DNA from: Pinus tabuliformis
Lineage: Eukaryota; Streptophyta; Pinopsida; Pinales; Pinaceae
Reading direction: 5' to 3'
Length of the DNA: 64,000 nucleotides
NCBI GenBank assembly: GCA_031772625.1
Contig: CM062818.1
Location: 1,282,830,277-1,282,894,276 of the forward strand
The position numbers and the translations under genes were made by a program. Numbering within the stretch: position 1 is the first letter of the stretch; the number at the start of each line of letters is the position of its first letter. This document shows, piece by piece, positions 1-9,803 of this stretch. The notes under the pieces were generated by a model. It was not told where the DNA came from and did no database searches. It saw only the letters and a list, made by a program, of their open reading frames with translations.

Positions 1-274
1 CAAAGTCACTGTTGGTCAACATTGGACAAAGTTGCAGAACTGCTTCAAATTTCAGCCACCTGTAATTTGTCTTTGTTTTAGCCCACACATGTGAAGAGAC
101 CCTGCAATTTTGTATGAACCAATGAGGAGAGGAGAGAGAAGATGTGTGAATTGTTGAGTGTCCAAATAAGGTGGAGGTCACTTGTATTTATAGGAGTTGG
201 AGGAGTTTTTCCTCTAGGCCAACCTAACCAAATGTCATATTGTGGGCTTCACATAAAAAATACACATTCCCTTA
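1..274. other. left flank of the nest, no gene seen
   Basis: Sequence outside the large nested element. I see no ORF of substance and no recognisable repeat. A TATA-like string (tatttata, about 185-192) is present, but no gene follows it. Confidence 0.5.
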
Positions 275-279
275 TCTGA
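275..279. repeat. target site duplication TCTGA, left copy, of the 62-kb Tekay-like element
   Basis: TCTGA directly precedes TGTAACA, the outer end of the Tekay-like 3' LTR. The same five bases directly follow TGTTACA at 62229. A 5-bp duplication is what Ty3/Gypsy integrases make, and the match across 62 kb shows that both ends belong to one insertion. Confidence 0.85.
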
Positions 280-300
280 TGTAACACCCTCCTCCCACAT
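280..300 (-). repeat. 3' LTR of the Tekay-like element, outer fragment
   Basis: Starts TGTAACA and matches the first bases of 60067-62229. It is cut off from the rest of the LTR by the 301-9798 insertion. Confidence 0.85.
296..300. repeat. target site duplication CACAT, left copy
   Basis: CACAT precedes the 5' LTR and recurs at 9799-9803. The uninterrupted sister sequence at about 60086-60100 has a single CACAT at this point. Confidence 0.85.
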
Positions 301-1342
301 TGTTATAGACATTTTTGTGCCTTACAGCTCTAAGCATGAAATGTCCATAAACCAAGGGATCCTAAGTCCCTAAAAGTGTTGTTCTTGCCCCTAAAGGAAC
401 AAGGTCAACAAACTACAGCTTCTCCCAGAAGTTCTCCACCAGAAACTGCTCAAAATCAGTCAAACCAGGATCATTTCAGCTGCTCCACTAGCTACCTGCG
501 TTGCATAGCACCCCAGTACACTAGCTAGGTGCGTTGCAACGCACCTAAATGCACTACCAGGGTGCGCTGAGCGGGAAATGACAAATGGCAGTGCCATTCC
601 GCGAGGTGGAAAGACAATGGAAGCTTCCAGAATCTTCCTCCATGACACTTGCCTCACTGAGTTCGACCAAGGATGAGTAAGAGGCTCTCAGCCTCCAAGT
701 GGAAGCAAGAACTGACAGAGAGAAGCCACTAGTCAGATGGCAAGCTGACTCATCCTCTTTGCATACATCTATATATGGATCCCTCATCCCAGAGATCCAG
801 AGGCTGGAATTTTGTACATTGCAGAGAATTGCTGTTGGTTTTGAGATTGAGATCAGTGCATTGGGTGATTTATGCTTTGTTGGAGGTGAAGAAGGGATTC
901 CTTTGCTGGGAGGTTGATGCTGGATCGGGACTCACTTGGTTGTATCTCCTCCTGGATCTCCTTGTTATATCAATAAAAATATTTGAGTTTCTCCTATATG
1001 CTTGTGTATCATTGATGCTTGTTACATTTGTATGTTTAGCTTAAATCTGATCCTAAGCTATTTATGAATATAAATCCATGTCTTTGTGTAGTTTTCTTCT
1101 TCTGTGATCTTACAGGAACTTGGTGAAGCTGGGCAAGTAAGGGAGCAGGTAGCTGGAAGCTGTCAAAGAGGAGAGAGATTGGATCAAAGGACTAGCGCAA
1201 GACACAGGTTGGTTCATCCTATTCCTCTTCGTTTATAATTCATAAAGAAGAATATAAAAGTAGTTTTCTCTGTTTGTTGCTAAGGCACTGTCACACCTTA
1301 GTGGGATAGGATCGTTCTGAATAGACACTTTTCCCCACAAAA
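301..1342 (+). repeat. 5' LTR of the gag-only element
   Basis: Starts TGTTATAG. It aligns without gaps to 8757-9798. The boundary is set by the empty site kept in 60086-60100 and by the primer site that follows. A TATA-like CTATATATGG lies at about 769-778 and an AATAAA at 972-977, suitable for promoter and polyadenylation signal. Confidence 0.85.
526..547. repeat. perfect 22-bp palindrome in the LTR
   Basis: Arms TAGGTGCGTTG and CAACGCACCTA meet without a spacer. The copy in the 3' LTR (8982-9003) has one mismatch. It lies upstream of the TATA-like string, so it could be a protein-binding site in U3. That role is inference only. Confidence 0.6.
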
Positions 1343-1345
1343 AAA

Positions 1346-1363
1346 TGGCGACTCCGCTGGGGA
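1346..1363 (+). promoter_or_regulatory. primer binding site of the gag-only element
   Basis: TGGCGACTCCGCTGGGGA starts four bases after the LTR end. It has the TGGCGAC...CTGGGGA form known from Ogre/Tat elements, which I recall as matching an arginine tRNA. The Tat-like element at 12273-28110 has a similar site. Confidence 0.7.
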
Positions 1364-3082
1364 CGATTGTCTAATTAGTTTATTTGTGTTTCTCTTGTTG
1401 TTTGTGTCATAGACTTAGAAGTAGCAATCGAACTGCATTTGCCATTTACAAATGCAAAGTAGACACCTGCTACTTCAATCCATTCACTGGATCTGTTTAT
1501 GATTTGAACAGTGGATTCACAAATGATCTGATTGCCCTTTGTGATAGCTCTTAGTCCTCCTTTAAATCATCCCTCTGATTGTACCTTACTGATTGCTTTT
1601 ACTCGGCCAAAAACCATAGATTAAACTGCAAACCGTGACCCAGAACCTGAATAGAAGTCTCGTTTCTGCCCCAACGCAGGCTCTGTGAAGAGGTTCTGCA
1701 TTTCAACGCAGGTCCCGAGAAGGCTACCTGCGCTGCAATTTAGTTTCTCTGTGCAACAGGTGCGCTGATCAGCCTTTGCCCTGTGCAGCTGAGGTTCTTT
1801 GCTTCACTTTTTCCAGTTTTGTCTCTGATTTTTGCAGCCTGTGATCAGTGTGTGTACCTGTCTGAAAACTCCTTTTCTTTGCCTTAATTCCGCTTCCTTT
1901 GTACAAAAATACTGTAGGTGTTTTTGTGTGTTTGTGGCATCATTTACAGTTTTCCATTGCAAAAGTGAAATAGTCATGCTGTCGTCCTCCGATTTAGATC
2001 TGTCGTAACTGTCGATTTTGGTCTTAGGAGAAAGTTCATTTGCTGTTGACAGTCGATTATGCTTTTACTTTTGCCTTTGGTTTGAATTTGTGACTTTCTA
2101 GTGTCGAAACGAGTATTTATTTCGAAAATCGTAAAGTGTCGTAATCATCTCTACCTTTTGATTTCGAAAAGAAGCTTGTTTGTGTTTGTCATTTGAAAGC
2201 GAATTCAGATTTGTACATCAACTTTCTTTTTAGGCATCAATATTAAGAAAGTGAAAAACAAATACATGCACTTGTGCATTTGCATATTGATAGTTTGTAT
2301 GGCTTGATTTAGGAAAAGTGCATTTACAGTGTGCTCTTTGCTCTTTGAGAAAAGATTGTGTCTTTCTTTTCCCCTTGTAGCTAGGATTTTCATTGTTGAA
2401 AAGAGATAAAAGATTTGCTTATCATCTTTAGATTGCATTTAGGAATTACATCTACATCTCGTGGTGAACCCAAAAGGCAAACTTCTAAGAAATATCAACT
2501 TAAAATAAATTGAATGAATCTAACAACGCATTGGAACTTAACACACAACATAGAGGTCTAGGCTAGAGACGTGTTCCGGCGTCGTAAAGCCTGGTAACTG
2601 TTGTCCTCACTGATGGTTGGGTGATTCCTCCACTGTGAGACGATAAGTGCAAGTACGGACTTGTGCTCCCACGTACCGTCGAGTATATATTGGGAGACCC
2701 CTATAGGCTTAAAACCTTTTATCCATAGGAAGCCGTGTCGGCCGCCCTACTGATCGCAATGCACCGAACACAACATTCGGGAAGATTGACTGCCGTACCG
2801 TAAAACGTATTCTGCAGTTTTGTGATTGGTTTGGTACTCCCTCTACCTAGATCTCCAGAGCAGTCCCTTTCGTTCCTTTTCAGACTCCTTAACAGAAAAG
2901 GTCCATCTGAGCACTTGTCACTTCAGGCTCATTAAAAATCGAAGGAGACTAGAGTCATCTTTTGTTTTTTCTCGACTCTTAAAAACTGAAAAAACAAGTT
3001 GTGTCTAAAGCGTCTAAAATTCATTTAATTCAGAAACATACTTCCCCTTTTGTATTTTTAGTTGATCGAGTAATCCGCAATT
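1364..3082 (+). other. leader of the gag-only element, non-coding
   Basis: No ORF of substance. The last 210 bases (from about 2875) contain the first members of the constant-loop hairpin family. Nothing else is recognisable. Confidence 0.55.
2875..2997 (+). other. cluster of constant-loop hairpins, upstream set
   Basis: Two clear stem-loops. CCTTTTC (2875-2881) pairs with GAAAAGG (2895-2901) around a loop with GACTCCTTAA. TTGTTTTTTC (2962-2971) pairs with GAAAAAACAA (2988-2997) around a loop with GACTCTTAAAAA. A weaker one (CTTC 2921-2924 with GAAG 2941-2944) carries GGCTCATTAAAAA. The loops are alike while the stems differ. Confidence 0.6.
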
Positions 3083-6000
3083 GTGGAAGAAAGTCAATTG
3101 AAACCCCGTCGTTCGCGGAGGCTTACGAGTCAACCGTCTTTGTCTCCGGAATCGAAACCAGTACGGACAAAGCGAACTCGTTTAACTGGTTCCAAATCTC
3201 CTATTAAAGTTAGAACAAGTGTTCCAACGACATCAGAGATTCCGGTTACTCCAAACATTTCTGAGATCCCTGCCTCTATAGAAGAAGTTCAACAGCCATA
3301 GAGGGACAGTGACACTGATCCTAGTCTGAGAGTAAACACTTGTGTTACCGAACCAGTTCCATCTATAACCGGTTCGGAGAGTCTTGCTCTTCAAACATCT
3401 GTTGCTGTCGATTCCACACCTTCTTCGACACCAGAAATATTTTACGGACCTGACGGTCTTCCCCTTCCACCTGGTCTGATTGCAATCGAAGAAATTGTAG
3501 AAGATGCTCAAACAAGTACTCCAACACACTTTGGAGTCGGGGTCACTCTATATCCTTCTTCATCAGAAGTTAGTCTACCACCAGCGGAAGTTCCTGTAGA
3601 ATCGCTAGGGAATCTTTTGGATAGACTACAAATGTCTGAACAACCGTCAACATCTAGGACTGTGGCACCTGACACAGCGACAACAGAACTCCCTGCCGTC
3701 ACTTCGAAAATGTTCGCCGACATACCATCTGTCCCGACTAGCTCTCAGCCGCTAGAAGGAGCCCGCTCAGGGGCTATTACGACAGTATGGTCCGTTCCTG
3801 TTTGTTCCTCCAGAATAATATCTGGCAACTCTTATGTTGAGTCTCAACAAATTGATCCATTTGGAGGTCAATTTGGGCAATCCAGTCCCCAAGGGCAGAC
3901 AATCCCCTTGAGTTCCGGATTACCACCGTATGGGGGGCAGTATGCCCTTTCATTACCCCCTCTGGGAGGATATCCATACGGGAGTTCACAACAATATTCA
4001 GGTTACACTGGAATCACCTCAAGTGGTTGGGTACCTATGCTACCTCAACAACCAAGAGTTGTGTATTCAATGCAACAATGTGTACCTATGTCGAACATCC
4101 CGACTACACCAGCTATTGTCACGGTGTCACAAGTTCAAATGCTGCCTGTTGTATGCCAACCTTAGATTTCTCAGGTTGTAATGCAACAGCCCATTGACCC
4201 TGTGACTTAACCACAATCGCCAACTAGTGGGGCGACATAGGTCCAGACGGGTACGATTACCCCACACCTTGGTCCAACGGTTAGTATAGCGCAACAACAC
4301 ATGGCTTCACAACCGTGGCTGGTGCAATACCAACAACCACAATTCCAACAAGTATACCAAGGTTCTGAGCAGCAGATCTTTGCGAACAGTGGACAGTCGT
4401 ACATTCAAAACGGTCAAAATCAACCATTTTACAATGGTCATGTCCACCAACCTTATCAGTCATACCAGCATCAACTGCATTATGCTGGTATGCAAAGGCC
4501 AACTGCTCAGGCGATTCCATCGTATCCTGGGTATGCTTCACCTAACCTGAATCAACAGTTACCATTCGTGGCAACTTTAGAGTTACCTGATTTACACCGG
4601 TTAACAAACGATCCAATTGCTTACGCCCCTTGGTGGCCAGCGATTCCGCATAAACTTCCATTAGATATTCCTAAATTTAATGGAAATCTGGGTGAAGATC
4701 CATCGAATCACGTGATGACATTTCATCTATGGTGTTCATAAAACACCCTAAATGATGATTCGATAAGACTTCTCCTCTTTCAGAGGACGTTAATGGGTCC
4801 ATCAGCAAAATGGTACATTGAATTGCCTAGAGCTTCGTTCGACAACTTCAGTACCTTAGCCACAACCTTCTTAACCCATTTTCAATTACCGATAAGGTAT
4901 GAAACGGGAACGGAACTCCTTACCAACTTCAAACAGACAATGGCCACTCACATATCTGATCATATACATGAGTGGCGACGTCGTCGTAGGATGGTAAAAA
5001 CGTACGTCCCCGATCAGCTATTAGCTGAATGGTTTATCAAGTCATTACTACCTTCCATCACGGAAGATGTGGCAAAGGGGGGAGTCGTAACGGAAGAGCA
5101 AGTTATAGCTTGTGTGCAATATCTGGACTTGATCTATACTCAGTCTGGCACGCTCTACGACAAAATACCTGACGCCCCTAGACCAGAATTCTCAATTCCT
5201 CCTCCTCCTAAATCAAACAATGACTCTCACGCCGGCGATGGCGTGATTGGCACAACAGACGCGAAATCGACAAAGGCTACATCCAAGAAGGCCCGTAAGA
5301 TTTCAGATCAAAATGCAAAAGACGAAATTCTTGCTTCGGAAGTAAATGCCGTATCGACAGATAAGGGCAAAGAAACCAAACAACCAGGAAGCAAGAAGAA
5401 AGGCAAAGGGAAGAAGAAGAAACAGGATGAGTCATCACCTGAAAAATCTTCTTCAAACCCTCCTGGAAATAGGAAACAAAAATATCCATGCATGATATGC
5501 GATGAGGATCATCGGACTTTAGATTGTCCACACAGAGCTGAGCTTAAAAAATTCTTTAAGAATTCGAAAACCTCAGCAGTGTTAACAGATCCGTTTCCAA
5601 ATCTAGGAGCAAATCTGGTTGAGAGTGGAAATGCTTCCCCGTCTCAAGTGCTAATGTTGTCGATTTCAAAACAGCAGAATGATGCTTTGATTTCGACAAG
5701 GAACAAAGATTATGGGAATCCGCAGCTGTCGAACAACAAGGATAAAGATCAACCAAGTAGTTCGACAACAACTTCGACAGAAGTTGTAACACCCACCATC
5801 CCTGAATTGACGATAAAACCGCCGAAGGGAGTAGTACACAAGTCGACATTTAATCCCCGCGCTAGAGCGGCGCAGTGTTATAACATAGTGGAAGATTTGG
5901 CCCAATCGCCATCCGCTATGTCGACTCTTGAAGTACTACAAAATTGCCCATCCCAAAGGCAGGCTTTATTATCAGCCGTTGGTGGGATTGACCCAAAGGA

Positions 6001-6613
6001 TTCCAATATTGTATCCTTCGATCATAAAGGATACGATCCTCAGTTACCAGCTCAACTAGCTTTCCTTGTTCAAGTGAAAGCCCTCAACAAAACTGTTCAT
6101 CGAACAATTATTGATGAGGGGGCATCTACATGCATTATGTCGATGAATTGCTGGAAAACTTTAGGATCTCCAACCTTGTCGCGATCTTCGACGACATTAA
6201 AAGCATTTGATGGACGGACATATACCCCATATGGTATCCTAAATAACTTGAAAGTTGAACTAGGAGGGAAAACGGTAGAAATAGATGTTGAAGTCATCGA
6301 TGGGAATCTTGATTACAACATCCTACTAGGAAGACCATGGATATATGCCATGGCAGCTGTTGTATCGACCTATTTTAGAAAGATTGCATTTCCCTTTCAA
6401 GGAGGGATTACAATCGTCGACCAACAAAATTTCCTCCCCAATGGTTCTCAAGTTACTGGAAGCATTCCAATGATCCATGGAAGCAATCATTCGCTCCAAA
6501 ACATCGGAGTAGGTCTCCTAAAAGACCCTACCTTAATGGGTACTTTTGCCCTACCGCCTCCGAGTAATCTGGCGGAAGTGGCCTCAGTGGAATATGAAAC
6601 CTTCTATATCTAA
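3083..6613 (+). pseudogene. gag-protease of the gag-only Tat-type element
   Basis: One reading frame runs through the whole region with about four breaks. The N-terminal half is low-complexity, rich in Ser, Thr, Pro and Gln. The gag core is near 4660-5160 (GPSAKWYIELP, SDHIHEWRRRRRMV). A lysine-rich stretch is followed by a CCHC zinc knuckle (CMICDEDHRTLDC) near 5490-5530. The aspartic protease lies at about 6060-6420 (LLGRPWIYAMAAVVSTYFRK). The reading frame ends after the protease and no polymerase follows. The gag would form the particle and package RNA; reverse transcription must come from a partner element. Which break pattern was already present at insertion cannot be told from one copy. 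Confidence 0.75.
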
Positions 6614-7066
6614 TGGATTTGGATTCCGAGGACAGTTCTTATCTCGTGTCGACCTCGTTAAAAAATGAAACAAGGAGTCATGAGGATAGTTCTTTTACTG
6701 TGTCAACCTCATTAAAAAATGAAACAAATCACCTTTCCAAGTCTCAAAGGTAAACCTTCATTCCAACAACCGAGTTGAATGCAATGAAGCTTGGGGGGCA
6801 TGCACCTCGATTTGCGTTATTATGCTGGGGGCATGCAAACTTATCATCGAGCAGTTTTAGCACATAGTTCAAGCTCGTTAAAAAATAACCATAAGATCGA
6901 GCAAGTGTTTCAATCCGCTTTTAAGCTCGTTAAAAAATGAACTATCCTCCGGTAAATAACCACCGTGAATGTAGCATTATCAGCCATTAAAGCCTTGGTC
7001 GTGTTTGCACCGTCACCTCCACTTTTCCATTGGCTGATCATTCACCTCCATTTGATTGTTTACCCA

Positions 7067-7187
7067 TTTTGAGGAACAGCTGCGAAGAGTGATTTCACTA
7101 GCCATCCTTGTGACACTGCCGTGATTGGAAAATTCCAAACCTTACCTGGAATCAGCTGCTACCCATTTTATCACTCGTTCCTCAAAA
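7067..7187 (+). other. 18-bp two-part long stem
   Basis: TTTTGAGGAAC (7067-7077) and GAGTGAT (7087-7093) pair with GTTCCTCAAAA (7177-7187) and ATCACTC (7170-7176). All 18 pairs are perfect, with a 9-nt bulge on one side. Confidence 0.6.
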
Positions 7188-7205
7188 GATGAGTCTTCTT
7201 TAAGC

Positions 7206-7602
7206 TCTTTTCATCTGACTCGTAAAATATGAAAAGATTGCCGAGTTTTGGCCTTCCAGCTCGTTAAAGCGTCCGGAAGTGCTATCCCTCCTCTAGATTT
7301 TAATCTTTTTGGACTTGAGGGATTATTGCACAAAAAGATCGAGCGCTTGTTTTGTTCGGCTCGTTAAAACTATAAAAAATTCATCCCTTCTGTATTATTT
7401 TATACTTTTTCGGACTTAAGGGATAAGATGACGAAAAAGGAATTCCGGAGTTAACTTTACGTACCTTTTCAGACTCTCTAAAAATGAAAAGGACCGAGTT
7501 ATTTTTGTCGTTAGACTCGTTAAAAAGATTAATAGCGACAAACTTGTCTTTAGACGAGAACGAGTTTCACTATCGCTAGGCTCATTAAAACATAGCGATG
7601 GG
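7206..7602 (+). other. cluster of constant-loop hairpins, downstream set
   Basis: TCTTTTCAT 7206-7214 with ATGAAAAGA 7229-7237; CTTCC 7253-7257 with GGAAG 7275-7279; CCTTTTCA 7464-7471 with TGAAAAGG 7485-7492; TTTGTCG 7504-7510 with CGACAAA 7536-7542; ATCGCTA 7572-7578 with TAGCGAT 7593-7599. Loops share G(A/G)CTCnnTAAAA. A second type with ACTTTTTCGGACTT-like inner sequence occurs twice: ATCCCTC 7284-7290 with GAGGGAT 7317-7323, and ATCCCTT 7383-7389 with AAGGGAT 7418-7424. Confidence 0.65.
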
Positions 7603-8740
7603 TTTTCCCGAAGGGCAAATTATAGAACAAGCATATGTTATCCTCCTCAAGCTTGACAAAAATAAAGAGGTACTGGTCAACAATGACTGGGGAAAAATTG
7701 GGAAAAACTCAAAGAATCTTTATTGGTAGCAAGTCTCTCTTGAACATGACACTTCCACTCCGTGCCTGAGTCGGGTTGGGTTGTTTCATTCACCGGTCAC
7801 ATCACCATGGTCACGCCATACCATCCACATTTGGGGTAAATGCTACCAATCCATCACATAAGTGTCGCCGATATGTTCAAGAGAAGTCATCCAGAGAAGT
7901 CACCTGTGTCCCATCCACTACCATACATTATACTTCATTCTTTCATGACCGCCATCCTGAACCATATATCATCAGATCGTTTTCACCTCCATCAAAATCA
8001 TTTGCTCCGTTCCGTGTCACTGATGTGGGATACATTAAGGCCCTCCTTTGACGGATCGCTTCTTGTCGACATCAGCTCATTATCCAAGAAGTTGATCTAG
8101 GAACACCCCCTTCAGTACTTTAAAGCTTGCATGCCTCAATGGCAAGTTTCTCACTTCCGGCGACAGGTATACATCAATGACCTTTGACCAAAAGATTTTG
8201 CGTGGTGTTCGACGCCAAGTCCTTTATTCACACCACGTGAATTGTACTGCAGTACCTTGAGGGTCATCATCATTATCGGTGATTCCTCTCGCGCTTGTTA
8301 ACAATTTACATCATTGACTGGTAATCAAGCGATGTCTTTCCATGTTCGACTTCAGAACATTTCTCACATGGATCGACTTGTACTTCGAGTGAAGATCGGG
8401 CGAGATTGAAGACTCCGGATCTAGTTTCATCCATCCGGGCTGCGATATATATTCAGGAAAATAAAGACATTGAAATGTACAACATTGCAGCACAGATAAT
8501 CATCCTACCAAAAGGATGATGGCTCTATCAGAATCATCAGTCTACCATCAGACGATTGTCTGTCCTATGTACATAAAAAATGAATTTATAAAGCTGAGCA
8601 TGGGAATGCCCGTCTCAGCTAGATCATGAAGAATAGTATGAAGATAATGTATTGTATTGTATCTTATTACAGGTCTCCTCTCAGCATTGAAAGAACTTCG
8701 GATCCTCCTAATAAAGCATTTCACCCGATAAACGGCCTCA

Positions 8741-8756
8741 TACTTTAGGGGGCAAC
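8741..8756 (+). promoter_or_regulatory. polypurine tract of the gag-only element
   Basis: tactttagggggcaac directly precedes the TG of the 3' LTR. The TTTAGGGGGCAA form fits Tat/Ogre-type elements. Confidence 0.65.
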
Positions 8757-9798
8757 TGTTATAGACATTTTTGTGCCTTACAGCTCTAAGCATGAAATGT
8801 CCATAAACCAAGGGATCCTAAGTCCCTAAAAGTGTTGTTCCTGCCCCTAAAGGAACAAGGTCAACAAACTACAGCTTCTCCCAGAAGTTCTCCACCAGAA
8901 ACTGCTCAAAATCAGTCAAACCAGGATCATTTCAGCTGCTCCACTAGCTACCTGCGTTGCATAGCACCCCAGTACACTAGCTAGGTGCATTGCAACGCAC
9001 CTAAATGCACTACCAGGGTGCGCTGAGCGGGAAATGACAAATGGCAGTGCCATTCCGCGAGGTGGAAAGACAATGGAAGCTTCCAGAATATTCCTCCATG
9101 ACACTTGCCTCACTGAGTTTGACCAAGGATGAGTAAGAGGCTCTCAGCCTCCAAGTGGAAGTAAGAACTGACAAAGAGAAGCCACTAGTCATATGGCAAG
9201 CTGACTCATCCTCTTTGCATACATCTATATATGGATCCCTCATCCCAGAGATCCAGAGGCTGGAATTTTGTACATTGCAGAGAATTGCTGTTGGTTTTGA
9301 GATTGAGATCAGTGCATTGGGTGATTTATGCTTTGTTGGAGGTGAAGAAGGGATTCCTTTGCTGGGAGGTTGATGCTGGATCGGGAATCACTTGGTTGTA
9401 TCTCCTCCTGGATCTCCTTGTTATATCAATAAAACTATTTGAGTTTCTCCTATATGCTTGTGTATCATTGATGCTTGTTACATTTGTATGTTTAGCTTAA
9501 ATCTGATCCTGAGCTATTTATGAATATAAATCCATGTCTTTGTGTAGTTTTCTTCTTCTATGATCTTACAGGAACTTGGTGAAGCTGGGCAAGTAAGGGA
9601 GCAGGTAGCTGTAAGCTGTCAAAGAGGAGAGAGATTGGATCAAAGGACTAGCGCAAGACACAGGTTGGTTCATCCTATTCCTCTTCGTTTATAATTCATA
9701 AAGAAGAATACAAAAGTAGTTTTCTCTGTTTGTTGCTAAGGCACTGTCACACCTTAGTGGGATAGGGTCATTCTGAATAGACACTTTTCCCCACAACA
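8757..9798 (+). repeat. 3' LTR of the gag-only element
   Basis: Ends CCCCACAACA and is followed by the CACAT duplication. About 98.5% identical to the 5' LTR by eye, with no length change. Confidence 0.85.
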
Positions 9799-9803
9799 CA
9801 CAT
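9799..9803. repeat. target site duplication CACAT, right copy
   Basis: Right partner of 296-300, directly after the CA end of the 3' LTR. Confidence 0.85.

Larger units (their letters stand above)
6614..8740 (+). other. structured non-coding region of the gag-only element
   Basis: About 2.1 kb with no pol genes. The motif CTCGTTAAAA and close variants recurs at about 6655, 6708, 6874, 6926, 7219, 7260, 7360, 7475, 7516 and 7581, mostly inside small hairpins. A larger stem lies at 7067-7187. From about 7640 to 8740 I see nothing recognisable. Confidence 0.6.
301..9798 (+). mobile_element. gag-protease-only Tat-type LTR element (non-autonomous)
   Basis: Two LTRs of equal length (301-1342 and 8757-9798), flanked by CACAT (296-300 and 9799-9803). 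The internal region holds a primer site, a 1.7-kb leader, gag with zinc knuckle and an aspartic protease, then about 2.1 kb of non-coding, highly structured DNA. There is no reverse transcriptase, RNase H or integrase, so it must use another element's enzymes, like the TR-GAG class of plant elements. The primer site and the protease style (LLGRPWIYA) point to the Tat lineage. I count about 16 differences between the LTRs over 1042 bp (about 1.5%), so it is young. The coding region has about four breaks. Confidence 0.85.

Noticed and set aside
699-1044. Paired ORFs in both gag-only LTRs (also 9155-9500)
   Set aside because: They overlap the TATA-like and polyadenylation-like signals, have no recognisable domain, and recur only because the LTR is duplicated.
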